Positions 42,376 to 51,265 of a stretch of 64,000 nt of DNA are shown in pieces. Within the stretch, counting starts at the first letter, position 1. The number at the start of each line of letters is the position of its first letter. The translations under genes were made by a program, and so were the position numbers. The notes beneath the pieces were generated by a model that saw nothing but the letters and a program-made list of their open reading frames with translations, had not been told where the DNA came from and made no database searches. Location: assembly GCF_036181745.1 (NCBI RefSeq), contig NZ_CP108080.1, positions 5,707,501 to 5,771,500 of the forward strand, written 5' to 3'. Source of the stretch: Streptomyces sp. NBC_00259. Lineage in GTDB: Bacteria > Actinomycetota > Actinomycetes > Streptomycetales > Streptomycetaceae.

Positions 42376-43095
42376 TCAGTCCATCCGGCGGGCCACGCCC
42401 AGCAGTCCGGTCTCGGCGTCCGTCGCGCTCGTCATCACCCATTGCCGCTCACGACCGGACACCCAGAGCGTGACCCCGTCCGCCAGCGTCGGCAGCGCGT
42501 CGCTCTCCGCCCGGGACAGCCCCAGGATCCGGCCGATCTGCTCCGCCTCCTGCGGCGAGACCCGCTGCACCCCCACCAGCGTCGAGTCACGCAGCAGCCG
42601 CGGCGCGACCGGGCTCAGATACGGAAGCAGTGTCAGCACCGACTGCCAGGGCGACGACACCACGCGCCCTCGCGGCGGCCGCATGCCGCAGTCCCGGATG
42701 ACGACCACCGGACTGCCGACCGTGGCGCCCATCGGCGGGACGCGCCCCACATCGTGGAGCGTGATGCACTCCAGGCCCGCGCCCGCGGCCTGCGCCAGCA
42801 TCGTCCACGCCTGGGCACGGCCCGTCTCCACCACCACCCGTGCGCCTGTGCCCGCCGCACGGAGCGCCAGCACCTGCGCCGTCCAGAGCCCGCCGATCAG
42901 CAGGACGTCGTAGGGAGTCGATCGGTGGAACCCCACCATCTGCGGGCGGCCCTCGGCGTCGTCACCGATGACGACGCCGTCGTCCCCGACGGGCAGGGAA
43001 AGCGCCCCGAGGTCGTCCGCCGCCATGGTGTGACCCGCGTGGCGCGGGCCGAGCAGCCCGCGCAGCCGTCCTGCCGTTCCGGTCGTCACGCCCAT
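42376..43095 (-). CDS. Conserved ESX-cluster protein of unknown function
   Basis: A 239-residue soluble protein coupled to eccE: its ATG overlaps the eccE stop (TGATG). The GTG immediately before the ATG is an alternative start. The middle contains YDVLLIGGLWTAQVLALRAAGTGARVVVETGR, which suggests an alpha/beta nucleotide-binding-like fold, and CGMRPPRGRVVSS follows. There is no Walker A motif. The gene is adjacent to eccE in Streptomyces ESX loci. I do not recognise a function; a regulatory or assembly role with EccE is a guess. Confidence 0.7.
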   Translation of the reverse strand: MGVTTGTAGRLRGLLGPRHAGHTMAADDLGALSLPVGDDGVVIGDDAEGRPQMVGFHRSTPYDVLLIGGLWTAQVLALRAAGTGARVVVETGRAQAWTMLAQAAGAGLECITLHDVGRVPPMGATVGSPVVVIRDCGMRPPRGRVVSSPWQSVLTLLPYLSPVAPRLLRDSTLVGVQRVSPQEAEQIGRILGLSRAESDALPTLADGVTLWVSGRERQWVMTSATDAETGLLGVARRMD

Positions 43096-44429
43096 CACCG
43101 CGCACCTCCCAGCGGCATCGTCGCCAGCGCGCCGGGCAGCTGCTCGCGGTCCAGTCGCTGCAGTCCGACCTTCGCCGTCCGGGCTGCCTGCTCCAACACC
43201 CGCCGGACCCCGACCAGTTCGGTGTCCGAGCCGCCGGTGATCCGTACGTGGCCGCCCACGGTCATCGCTCCCTTGTGTGCACCCCGGCGCAGGGTGAGGC
43301 TGAAGGTGGTCGCGTAGGCCGGGGCCGAGGTGAGGGTCGACACCAGTTTGGGCAGCGGCTGCGCCCCGCGGCCCAGCTCGGGCCAGCGGCCGACGGCGTA
43401 CGTCGTGTGCCAGCGGTCGTCGCAGCGCCAGACCCGCGACGTCTCGGTGGTGCGGCGCTGTGCGGTGGCACCCGGCCGGCCGGCGAGCGCCGCGGCCCTG
43501 GGACTCGCACAGGCCGCCGTCGCCATCGTGGAGTTGAGCTCCTCCTGGTCCAGGACCACGGCCTGGAACCCTGCTCCGGTGATACGGCTCGCCACATGGT
43601 CCGCGACGCGTACGAGACAGCGCTGGGCGCCCTCGGCCCCGCCGCCGCGGGCCTCGACCGCCTCGCGGCAGAGCTCCGGGTCCAGCTTCACCGCGACCCA
43701 GGTCATCCTCAACGCGGGTGCGCCGGTGCGCTCCTGGAGCGGGGCGTACGAGAGCCGGGCGACCGACTGCTGCGGCAGGTGCGGCGCGGGCGCCGAGCGC
43801 ACCTGCTGCACCAGCTGTACCGACTCCAGCGTGATGTCGTCGACCTGGAGCGCACCGCCCAGCAGCGACAGCGGCAGGGCCCGCGCGCCGAAGGCGGGAC
43901 GCAGTGCGGAACCGCTCGCCTCGACCCGTACGACGGCCGTCAGGAACGTGCCGTCGCCGAGCATGCCGACCGTACGCCGGTCACGGTCCACATAGGTGTG
44001 CGGGCGCAGTCCCGGCATCGCCTCGACGAGCGGCGCCAGCGAGGGGTCCAGATCCGCGGGGGAGGGCTCGGCGGCCCGCCGCCGCGCGCGCAGACCCAGC
44101 GCGGTCGCCAGCCAGTCCTGCAGAGCGTGGCCGCGTCGGCGCAGCACCGCGAGCAGCACCAGGACCGAGGCGACGACGACCGCGGGCACCAACCAGAGTC
44201 CGCCGAGCGCGGCCCCCACCACGACCAGCGCGAGTGCCAGCTCGACGAGCATCAGCTGCCGCAGCTGGAGAGGGCCGATCCGGCTGGTACGCGACAGGGG
44301 CCGCAGGGTCGTTGAGGCCGGGGCCGTCCGAGGGGGCGCGGCCGCAGGGACGTTGCTGCGTTGCCGCCGGGAACTGCCCGGGGCCTGTCCGGAAGTCCGC
44401 CCACTTCGCGCGCGCGTCGCCGTACCCAT
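43095..44429 (-). CDS. eccE: Type VII secretion protein EccE
   Basis: A 444-residue ESX membrane component. After an Arg/Ser-rich N-terminus (~60 residues) there are two close membrane helices (LMLVELALALVVVGAALGG and VVVASVLVLLAVL). A large soluble domain with PHTYVDRDRRTVGMLGDGTFL and RVWRCDDRWHTTYAVGRWPE follows. EccE sits at the outer edge of the EccBCDE complex and contacts the mycosin. It is divergent from eccB across 181 bases. Start chosen at MGTATRARSG, with GAGGGGG about 12 bases upstream. The identification is by layout and neighbours, as EccE varies greatly in sequence. Confidence 0.8.
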   Translation of the reverse strand: MGTATRARSGRTSGQAPGSSRRQRSNVPAAAPPRTAPASTTLRPLSRTSRIGPLQLRQLMLVELALALVVVGAALGGLWLVPAVVVASVLVLLAVLRRRGHALQDWLATALGLRARRRAAEPSPADLDPSLAPLVEAMPGLRPHTYVDRDRRTVGMLGDGTFLTAVVRVEASGSALRPAFGARALPLSLLGGALQVDDITLESVQLVQQVRSAPAPHLPQQSVARLSYAPLQERTGAPALRMTWVAVKLDPELCREAVEARGGGAEGAQRCLVRVADHVASRITGAGFQAVVLDQEELNSTMATAACASPRAAALAGRPGATAQRRTTETSRVWRCDDRWHTTYAVGRWPELGRGAQPLPKLVSTLTSAPAYATTFSLTLRRGAHKGAMTVGGHVRITGGSDTELVGVRRVLEQAARTAKVGLQRLDREQLPGALATMPLGGAR

Positions 44430-44610
44430 CGCCGCGTTGCCCCCTCGTGTCCGTATTTGCCAAATTCTTATGGGCGTTGACCGGGCGATCACCCTACCTG
44501 AGCAGTGGGGAGCAAGCGCCAGCAGGCATAGTAGGGGGCGGTGCGGCGGCGGGCCCCATGACGTGGGTGTGGGAATCTGGTCGCCCAGCGGGGAGAGGGA
44601 CAGCGGACAG
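44430..44610. promoter_or_regulatory. Divergent regulatory region between eccE and eccB
   Basis: This 181-base gap separates two divergent ESX operons and is A/T-rich near 44455-44475 compared with flanking DNA. Candidate elements are TTGACC at 44477-44482 and a TAGTAG-like stretch near 44529, but spacing does not give a firm promoter in either direction. Confidence 0.45.
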
Positions 44611-46131
44611 ATGGCATCACGTCGGGACGAACTCAACGCATACACCTTCGCGAAGCGGAGACTGGTCGCGCAGTTCGTGCAGCCAAACACGACCGGCTCG
44701 GAGGAGGGCGCACCTCGTCCGTTGCGTGCGGTGGTTCCCGGAGCCATCGTCGGGGTGGTCGTGCTCGCGGTGTTCGGCGCCTGGGGAATGTTCAAGCCGG
44801 TGGCACCCCAGAAATGGGACTCGCCCGGCGAGAACGTCATCATCGCCAGCAAATCGACAACTCGCTATGTCGTTCTGAAGACCAACGGCAAGACGCAGCT
44901 CCACCCGGTCCTCAACATGTCGTCGGCGAAGCTGCTCCTCCTGCCCGACAAGGGCAAGGTCATCAACGTCGACGAGTCGGTCCTCGACAACGGCAAGATC
45001 CCGCACGGCGCCACTCTCGGCATCCCGTACGCCCCCGACCGGCTGCCCGACGCCAAGGACGCCGGCGTCGCCAAGCGCTGGGCCGTCTGCGAGCGGCCGG
45101 GCGAAGGCGGCCTGGCCATCCAGAAGGCGGCGTTCGTCCTCGCCGAGCGCGAGGAGAAGAAGACCGAGGGCGCGAACCGGCTGCGCGGCGGTGAACTGAT
45201 GTACGTGGAGGGCCCGGACAAGGTCCGCTACGTCGTCGACGCCGAGGGCACCGCCTACCCCGTGGAGAAGGACGAACTGCTGCTGCGCCAGGTGGTGGGC
45301 CTCGGCCGCGAGGCCCAGCGGGTCTCCGCCGCCTGGCTGGAAACCCTCCACAAGGGTGACAAGATCGCGTTCCCGAAGATCCCCGGTGCCGGCCAGGACG
45401 CCGGCGTGCCCGGCGACCTGGAGCCCGGCGTGAACAAGGTCGGCATGGTCCTCAAGGCCACCGACGGCACCAGGACCCAGCAGTACGTCGTCCTGTCCGG
45501 CCGGGTGGCGCCCGTCACCGACTTCACCGCCAAGCTGCTGCTCAACAGCAAGGACCTGATCGACATGGGTCAGGACGGCCAGGCGAAGTCCGTCAGCGCC
45601 GCCACCTTCCAGCCGGGCGAGGCCTTCGGCCAGGACAAGAAGTGGCCGTCCCAGGCCCCGAAGCCCGTCAACTCGGCCGGCGCCGACGAGGGAAGCCGCA
45701 ACACCGTGTGCAACGTCCTGCGCGAGGTGGACGACGACGGTACGACCACCCTCAGCACCTGGGCGGGCACCGACTTCCCCGCGCCCCTGCCGACCGGTTC
45801 GAGCAGCGCGTACGTCACTCCCGGCTCCGGTCAGCTGTTCCGCCAGTTCAAAGGGTCCCGCACGGACACGGGCTTCCTCTTCCTGGTCACCGACACCGGG
45901 CTGCGCTACGCGATGCAGTCCAACGGCGACAGCGCCACGGACGACTCCGGCATCGGGTCCTCGGGCTCGAAGAAGGAGAAGGAGGCGCGGGCGCAGGAGG
46001 CCCAGCAGGCCCAGAACCGGCTCGGGTACAAGGACGTGGATCCCGTACCGGTGCCCGCCGCCTGGTCCACCTTCCTGCCCACCGGCCCGCGCCTGTCCAC
46101 CGGTGCCGCGAGCCAGCCGCAGGGTTCGTGA
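44611..46131 (+). CDS. eccB: Type VII secretion protein EccB
   Basis: A 506-residue ESX component. It begins MASRRDELNAYTFAKRRLVAQF, the EccB cytosolic signature, followed by one membrane helix (VPGAIVGVVVLAVFGAWGM, residues ~43-62). The rest is periplasmic with repeat domains such as GKTQLHPVLNMSSAKLLL and STWAGTDFPAPLPTG. A disulfide pair is likely between VCERPG and TVCNVL. The ATG has GGGAGAGGGA upstream. mycP follows 14 bases after the stop. Confidence 0.95.
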   Translation: MASRRDELNAYTFAKRRLVAQFVQPNTTGSEEGAPRPLRAVVPGAIVGVVVLAVFGAWGMFKPVAPQKWDSPGENVIIASKSTTRYVVLKTNGKTQLHPVLNMSSAKLLLLPDKGKVINVDESVLDNGKIPHGATLGIPYAPDRLPDAKDAGVAKRWAVCERPGEGGLAIQKAAFVLAEREEKKTEGANRLRGGELMYVEGPDKVRYVVDAEGTAYPVEKDELLLRQVVGLGREAQRVSAAWLETLHKGDKIAFPKIPGAGQDAGVPGDLEPGVNKVGMVLKATDGTRTQQYVVLSGRVAPVTDFTAKLLLNSKDLIDMGQDGQAKSVSAATFQPGEAFGQDKKWPSQAPKPVNSAGADEGSRNTVCNVLREVDDDGTTTLSTWAGTDFPAPLPTGSSSAYVTPGSGQLFRQFKGSRTDTGFLFLVTDTGLRYAMQSNGDSATDDSGIGSSGSKKEKEARAQEAQQAQNRLGYKDVDPVPVPAAWSTFLPTGPRLSTGAASQPQGS

Positions 46132-46145
46132 GGACCGGCCCCGAC

Positions 46146-47426
46146 ATGACGTACACACACGGCTCTCGCCCGCACCGGCGCGCCCTTCCGCGCCCTCGCC
46201 TGCTGACCGCCGCGGCCGCCACCGCGCTCCTCGCCGTCATCGGTCTGCCCGTGGCGCCCGCGTCGGCGGACACGACCGATCAGTGCACCTACCCCGGGAA
46301 GAAGTACGCGGGCCGCCCGTGGGCGCTGCAACGCGTGCTGCTGGACGAACTGTGGAAGCAGTCCACCGGCAAGGGCGTGCGGGTCGCCGTCATCGACACC
46401 GGAGTCGACGTCAGGAATCCGCAGCTGACGCGTGCGGTCGACGTCAAGAGCGGCGTCAACCTCCTGGACAAGAACCTCAAGGACGACGACGGCAACAAGA
46501 TCGAGCGCGGCAAGGAGGACGGCACCACGGACACCGTGGGCCACGGCACCAAGGTCGCCGGCATCATCGCCGCCCGGCCCGCCAAGGGCACCGGGTTCGT
46601 CGGCCTCGCGCCCGACGCCATGATCATCCCCATCCAGCAGAACGACGCCGAGGGCCACGGCACCGCACAGACACTGGCCAAGGCCATCGACCACGCGGTG
46701 GCCAAGGAAGCCGACGTCATCAACATCTCCCAGGACACGGCCAACGCCGTGAAGCCCTCGCCCCTGCTGCAGCAGGCCATCGACAAGGCCCTGGTCAAGG
46801 ACATCGTCGTCGTCGCCTCGGCGGGCAACGACGGAATGGGCGGCAACGTCAAGAAGACCTACCCGGCTTCGTTCGAAGGCGTCCTGGCCGTCGCCTCGTC
46901 CGACCGCAACAACGAACGGGCGGCGTTCTCCCAGTCCGGCGACTTCGTCGGCATCGCCGCCCCGGGCGTCGACATGATCTCCACCGTCCCCGGCGGCGGC
47001 CACTGCACCGACAACGGCACCAGCTTCTCCGCCCCGTACGTCGCGGGCATCGCCGCACTCATCAAGAGCAAGCACACGGACTGGACCCAGGAACAGATCG
47101 TCGCCCAGATCCAGCAGACCGCGGAACGCTCCGTCGCCGGCCACGACCGGCTCGTCGGCTGGGGCGTCGTCGACCCGGTCCGCGCCCTCACCGAGGACGA
47201 CGAACCCATCGAGAAGCCGGTCGCCCACGAAGGCCTCACGCGCGCCGAGGCCCCGACCCCCGCCAAACTCCACCTCGGCGAATCCGCGGACGAACGCAAC
47301 GCCCGCGTCGCGACGTACGTCGTGGTGGGCGGGGGAGTCCTGGTGGCGGTCATCGCCGGCGGTGCGGTGACGGTGCGGGACTCACGACGCCGCAAGCGGC
47401 GGACCGCTCGGAGTGCGGTGGGATGA
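46146..47426 (+). CDS. mycP: Mycosin 1, S8 subtilisin-like membrane protease
   Basis: A 426-residue protease of the ESX system. A signal peptide (LLTAAAATALLAVIGLPVAPASA) is followed by the N-terminal extension with QCTYPGKKY. The triad is Asp84 (VIDTGVD), His133 (GHGTKVAG) and Ser293 (GTSFSAPYVAG). The oxyanion Asn lies in SAGNDGMG. A C-terminal helix (YVVVGGGVLVAVIAGG) and an Arg-rich tail anchor it. In mycobacteria the mycosin cleaves an ESX substrate and is also needed to keep the complex intact. Same operon as eccB. Confidence 0.93.
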   Translation: MTYTHGSRPHRRALPRPRLLTAAAATALLAVIGLPVAPASADTTDQCTYPGKKYAGRPWALQRVLLDELWKQSTGKGVRVAVIDTGVDVRNPQLTRAVDVKSGVNLLDKNLKDDDGNKIERGKEDGTTDTVGHGTKVAGIIAARPAKGTGFVGLAPDAMIIPIQQNDAEGHGTAQTLAKAIDHAVAKEADVINISQDTANAVKPSPLLQQAIDKALVKDIVVVASAGNDGMGGNVKKTYPASFEGVLAVASSDRNNERAAFSQSGDFVGIAAPGVDMISTVPGGGHCTDNGTSFSAPYVAGIAALIKSKHTDWTQEQIVAQIQQTAERSVAGHDRLVGWGVVDPVRALTEDDEPIEKPVAHEGLTRAEAPTPAKLHLGESADERNARVATYVVVGGGVLVAVIAGGAVTVRDSRRRKRRTARSAVG

Positions 47427-47522
47427 GACGTTCGCAGCGAGATCGGGACGAGACGATGACGTTGCAGCAGCACACGGGTCCACGTCGGACCAACCGCAGA
47501 AGTCTCGTGACGGATAAGAGAC

Positions 47523-47551
47523 TTGGGGCTGTCATAGCCCGTGGATAGAGT
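47523..47551 (+). promoter_or_regulatory. Promoter candidate for the PE/PPE-like operon
   Basis: TTGGGG (47523-47528) and TAGAGT (47546-47551) are exactly 17 bases apart, in the 235-base gap after mycosin 1. It would drive the genes from 47662 to 51144. Confidence 0.5.
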
Positions 47552-47630
47552 GGTGTACGAGGTAGTTGGCGGACCGTGGGACACCACGATCGCAGGTAGG
47601 ACAGCAGTAGCAAACGGGGAGGATTGGCTC

Positions 47631-47672
47631 GTGCTCGAGGCAGTTGGTGACGGGGGCGGCAATGGCAGGTGA
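47631..47672 (+). CDS. Possible 13-residue leader peptide
   Basis: GTG at 47631 opens MLEAVGDGGGNGR and stops at TGA 47670-47672, which overlaps the start of the next gene (ATG 47662). It has the strong ribosome binding site GGGGAGG seven bases upstream, better than that of the downstream gene. It may couple translation of the downstream gene. Short and unproven. Confidence 0.35.
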   Translation: MLEAVGDGGGNGR

Positions 47673-48111
47673 CCTTGAGGTCGGAGTACGCGCGCTGAAG
47701 CAGTTCCGGAGCCGGGTCGACGCGGCCCTCGCCGACCTGGAGACCAGTGACGGCGGCAAGACAAAGGTCGCGGCGGAGCGGGTCACCCGCGGGTCGTTCG
47801 GCGTCGGGTTGCCGTTCGTGGAGGCCGAGGGCTTCTACAAGGAGTACAACCGCGTCCACAAGGCACTGGTCACGCTGTCGAAGTCGCTCGGCGACCAGAT
47901 CGAGTTGCTCAGCATCGGCGTGCACGCGGCCGATGTCGGCTACGGCAACGTCGAAGAGGCGCAGCGCGCTCGGTTCCACGAGATCCGCGCCCGGCTGGAC
48001 AGGGAGCGGGACGAAGCGTTCGAGCGCGAGCAGCAGCAGAAGCCCGCGCAGCCCGCAGAGCCCGCACAGCCTCGCCAGGATGCCAAGTCCGGCACCAAGG
48101 ATCTGGGGTGA
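47662..48111 (+). CDS. ESX-associated PE-like helical protein
   Basis: A 149-residue, mainly helical protein. The core (AALADLETSDGGKTKVAAERV through DQIELLSIGVHAADVGYGNVEE) has the length and helix pattern of WXG100/PE-type proteins but no W-x-G. YGNVE at residues 94-98 fits the Yxxx[D/E] T7SS export motif. The tail is Gln/Pro/Ala-rich. It is followed six bases later by a PPE-like gene, the arrangement of PE/PPE pairs in mycobacteria. Starts are uncertain: ATG 47662, GTG 47647 and TTG 47644 are all in frame. Function inferred only from context. Confidence 0.65.
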   Translation: MAGDLEVGVRALKQFRSRVDAALADLETSDGGKTKVAAERVTRGSFGVGLPFVEAEGFYKEYNRVHKALVTLSKSLGDQIELLSIGVHAADVGYGNVEEAQRARFHEIRARLDRERDEAFEREQQQKPAQPAEPAQPRQDAKSGTKDLG

Positions 48112-48117
48112 CGAGTG

Positions 48118-49863
48118 ATGAGTGAAGAGAAGCAGCCGAAGTCCGACACCAAGCCGCCCCTGACGACGCAGGAGCAGGAGCAGGCGAAGGACCAGGAGCA
48201 GATCGAAGGCCAGTTCGCCGCCACCGACATGGTGGAGCAGATGCAGGACTTCTTCGACGTCTTCGGCTTCGGATCCACCGGCAGCGTCTTGGGCTCGACC
48301 GTGTTCGACGGCCGCAAGCTCAACGAGATGCTGGACTTTCTCGAGAGCACCAACCCTGCCGACCTGGAGCACGCCGGCGAGGCTCTGGAGAGGGCGAACG
48401 TCGCCATCAACAAGGCTGCCAAGGAGCTCGAGGCTTTCGTCAAGAAGACCGACTGGGAGGGCGAGGGCGCCAAGGAGTTCCAGCGCTACGGCAAGGAGGT
48501 CGTGACCTACGCCTGGTCCGTCGGCAAGATGGCCAACGCGGTCGGCGCCCAGATGAAGGTCGCCAGCACCGGCCTGACCTCGGTCCGCAACGCGCGCCCG
48601 CCGCGCGACAACCGCGTGATCCAGAAGGACGTCAAGGACTTCAAGCTCCCCGAGCAGACGGCCGACAACCCGGAGTACCAGAGGGCCCTGCAGGTCGAAA
48701 AGGACCGGCAGGAGGCCATCAACCAGATGAACCGCCTGGCCTCGTTCTACGTGGTCTCCCAGAGCACGCTCGCCGCACAGGAGGCGCCGACGCCGCCGGC
48801 GGCGTACAAGGCTGCGGTGCCGATGCCTAAGGGCAGTATCGACAATGCCACGGGCTATGAGTCGGCTGGCGGCCGTTCGGGAGATTCGCGTACTCCCAGC
48901 CCAGCCACGAGCCTGGGAGAGTCCGGCGTCGCCGAGCCGGCACCGCGCACCGAGGCGCCCGGTAAGCCCGGTTCCGTCCCGGACTCCACATCGATGGAGA
49001 TCGACAGCGTGGCCACGGCCCCGCCGCCGACGACCACCGGCCCGACCACGGCGCCGCCGACTGCCGTCAGCAACCCCAACCAGGGAAGCGGCCTGTCCAC
49101 CCCGCCCCTCACCAACTTCGGTCTGCCAGGACGAGCCGGTCCGGCTCCTCGGACAGGCGATCCGAGGACCGCAGGGGGGCAGCCGAGCAAGGCTGTGGGC
49201 CGCGCCGGCACCACGGGTAGCTCGCAGCCGCCCATGGGACGCTCAGCCACGTCGACCGGGCGGGCCCCGGCAGCTCCGAACGCCACGTCGTCCGGCCGTT
49301 CGCCGATGATCGGTCGCCCGAGTGCCACCGGCATGCCTGGAGGAGGCGCTACCGGACGTCCCGGAACAGGCGGAGGCAGTAGCCAGGCCCCCATCGTGGG
49401 TCGCCCTGGAGGCACAAGCCAGCCTGCCGCAGGACGCAGCACCGGTACGAGCGGACAGAGCGGCGGTCGGGGCAACGGAATCATCGGTGGCACTCCTCAG
49501 CGTGCCACTGGCGGAAGCACGGGATCGCGCATTCCCCGCGGCACGATCATCGGTGGAGACAGTCCGGCCGCGGGTCGTTCGTCTGCCGCCCGGCCGAGCC
49601 AGGCAGGTGTTGTGGGGGCCAACTCCGCGAGCCAGGCCGCCCGACCGGTCGGGCGTGGTACGCCCAGCGTGAATGGAGTCGTCGGCGCCCCCCGCGCTCC
49701 CGGCGCGCGCCCCGGTGCCACAGGGGGTACCGGCGGTCGTGCCAACCAGCGGCGAAAGGGACCCGAGGAGCAGGAGGGCACAGCCCGCCCTGACTACCTG
49801 ACCGAAGACGAAGAGACATGGGCGAACCGCCGACGCGGTGCTGTACCGCCGGTGATCGACTAA
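48118..49863 (+). CDS. PPE-like ESX substrate with low-complexity tail
   Basis: A 581-residue protein. Residues ~30-220 are helical and carry a W-x-G turn, DWEGEGAKEF (Trp113), as in WXG100/PPE proteins. Residues 230-540 are Gly/Ser/Thr/Pro/Arg-rich low complexity. The end reads RPDYLTEDEETWANRRRG, with Tyr560–Asp564 fitting the Yxxx[D/E] T7SS signal. It forms a pair with the small gene upstream. It is probably an exported substrate or a cell-surface component. GTG 48115 and ATG 48118 are both possible starts. Confidence 0.7.
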   Translation: MSEEKQPKSDTKPPLTTQEQEQAKDQEQIEGQFAATDMVEQMQDFFDVFGFGSTGSVLGSTVFDGRKLNEMLDFLESTNPADLEHAGEALERANVAINKAAKELEAFVKKTDWEGEGAKEFQRYGKEVVTYAWSVGKMANAVGAQMKVASTGLTSVRNARPPRDNRVIQKDVKDFKLPEQTADNPEYQRALQVEKDRQEAINQMNRLASFYVVSQSTLAAQEAPTPPAAYKAAVPMPKGSIDNATGYESAGGRSGDSRTPSPATSLGESGVAEPAPRTEAPGKPGSVPDSTSMEIDSVATAPPPTTTGPTTAPPTAVSNPNQGSGLSTPPLTNFGLPGRAGPAPRTGDPRTAGGQPSKAVGRAGTTGSSQPPMGRSATSTGRAPAAPNATSSGRSPMIGRPSATGMPGGGATGRPGTGGGSSQAPIVGRPGGTSQPAAGRSTGTSGQSGGRGNGIIGGTPQRATGGSTGSRIPRGTIIGGDSPAAGRSSAARPSQAGVVGANSASQAARPVGRGTPSVNGVVGAPRAPGARPGATGGTGGRANQRRKGPEEQEGTARPDYLTEDEETWANRRRGAVPPVID

Positions 49864-49887
49864 CCACTGGAAGGCTCGGAAGTCAGA

Positions 49888-51144
49888 ATGACGGCAGGAA
49901 CGATCGAGGGCCGAAGGCTCCGGCGAGGTCTCGGCGCCATGGCTGTGATGGCAGCGATGGCGTGCGGATCCGTCATTGCTGCCCCTGCGGCGCAAGCTGC
50001 TGATGGACAGTCAATGCAGTGGTATTTGGGTGCCATGCATGCCGAGGAGATCTGGAAGACCTCGACCGGCAAGGGGATGAAGGTCGCCGTCATTGACAGC
50101 GGAGTCAACCCGGCTACCCCGTCCCTCAAGGGTCAGGTCCTCAAGGGAATGGATGTGGCGGAGGCCAAGGGCGACGAGACCGACGATTACTCCGGCCACG
50201 GCACGACAATGGCCGAAGTCATCGTCGGAACCGGTGCAGGCGGGGGCATCAAAGGGTTGGCTCCGGATGCTCAGGTGATTCCGTTTCGGGTCAGTGACAC
50301 CGAGCTGCAGAACGAACAGAAGGTGAATGCCTTCGACATGGAGGAGGCGATCAAGGCTGCAGCAGACAGTGATGCGCGGATCATCAACGTCTCCATGGCC
50401 ACCGACTTCTACAACTCCGCCAATCGGCAGGCCGTCCAGTATGCCCAGTCCAAGGGAAAGCTGCTTTTCGCGGGTTCCGGGAACAACGCCGATGAAGCCA
50501 ACAAAGTTCAGTATCCGGCCGCCTATCCGGCGGCGGTCGCCGTTGCCGCAACGGGCAAGGATGGCAAGGTAGCCGACTACTCGACATTCGGGGACTACGT
50601 GGACATCGCTGCCCCCGGCAGCAACATGCCCAAGTGGTGCGACGAAAAGTTCAAGAGCTACTGCGAGGGCGAGGGCACCAGCTACGCCACCGCCATCGCT
50701 TCAGCGTCCGCCGCGCTCATCTGGTCTGCCCACCCCGACTGGACAGCGAACCAGGTCCTCCGTGTCATGTTCGAGTCCGCGGGACGCGGTGAGGACTGGA
50801 AGGAGGGCACGGTGAGCAACTACCTCGGCCACGGCATCGTCCGTCCCGGCGCTCACATCAACCGCGGCGTGGGCAAGCCCGGCGACCCGGGCATCAGCCC
50901 CCTCACCAACACCAAGGTCGGCGGGGGCACTGCCGGCGGCGACTCGTCCTCCGCCTCATCCGCCCCCTCTGCACCAGCTTCGTCACAAGCACCCAAGGGC
51001 AGGGCGGAGTCGGACGCCGTCGTGACAGGCTCCAGCAAGAGCACTGATGACGGCGGTCAGTTGGGACTCATCAGCGGGATCGGCGCAGCCGTGGTCATCG
51101 CAGTCGGCGCCTTCGTTGTCGTACGCAAGCGTCGCAGCGCCTGA
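49888..51144 (+). CDS. Mycosin 2, second S8 protease of the ESX locus
   Basis: A 418-residue membrane-anchored subtilase, distinct from mycosin 1. A signal peptide (MAVMAAMACGSVIAAPAAQA) is followed by the triad Asp70 (VIDSGVN), His104 (GHGTTMAEV) and Ser265 (EGTSYATAIAS). The C-terminus has a Ser/Pro-rich linker and one helix (GLISGIGAAVVIAVGAFVVV) with a basic tail. It lacks the QCTYP-type N-terminal extension of mycosin 1. Codons of the first half (49.9-50.6 kb) use more A/T at third positions than neighbours. Two mycosins in one ESX locus suggest separate processing and structural roles, or different substrates. Confidence 0.9.
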   Translation: MTAGTIEGRRLRRGLGAMAVMAAMACGSVIAAPAAQAADGQSMQWYLGAMHAEEIWKTSTGKGMKVAVIDSGVNPATPSLKGQVLKGMDVAEAKGDETDDYSGHGTTMAEVIVGTGAGGGIKGLAPDAQVIPFRVSDTELQNEQKVNAFDMEEAIKAAADSDARIINVSMATDFYNSANRQAVQYAQSKGKLLFAGSGNNADEANKVQYPAAYPAAVAVAATGKDGKVADYSTFGDYVDIAAPGSNMPKWCDEKFKSYCEGEGTSYATAIASASAALIWSAHPDWTANQVLRVMFESAGRGEDWKEGTVSNYLGHGIVRPGAHINRGVGKPGDPGISPLTNTKVGGGTAGGDSSSASSAPSAPASSQAPKGRAESDAVVTGSSKSTDDGGQLGLISGIGAAVVIAVGAFVVVRKRRSA

Positions 51145-51146
51145 CC

Positions 51147-51173
51147 GAACGTCCGGGCCACCACGGCCCGTTC
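51147..51173 (+). promoter_or_regulatory. Hairpin between mycosin 2 and the WXG100 genes
   Basis: CGGGCC (51154-51159) pairs with GGCCCG (51165-51170), extended by a GAAC/GTTC pair outside. It lies just after the mycosin 2 stop. It may end that transcript so the WXG100 genes can be expressed separately. Confidence 0.5.
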
Positions 51174-51265
51174 AGACCTTCACCTCACGTTGTGCTTCAC
51201 TCGCCATTGCCTGGTGAAGCGCAACGCAGCCATTCACAACAGTAGTTCAGAAGGGAAACGCAACC

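Noticed and set aside
44477..44500. Promoter TTGACC / TACCTG before eccB
   Set aside because: The spacing is only 12 bases, too short for a standard promoter.
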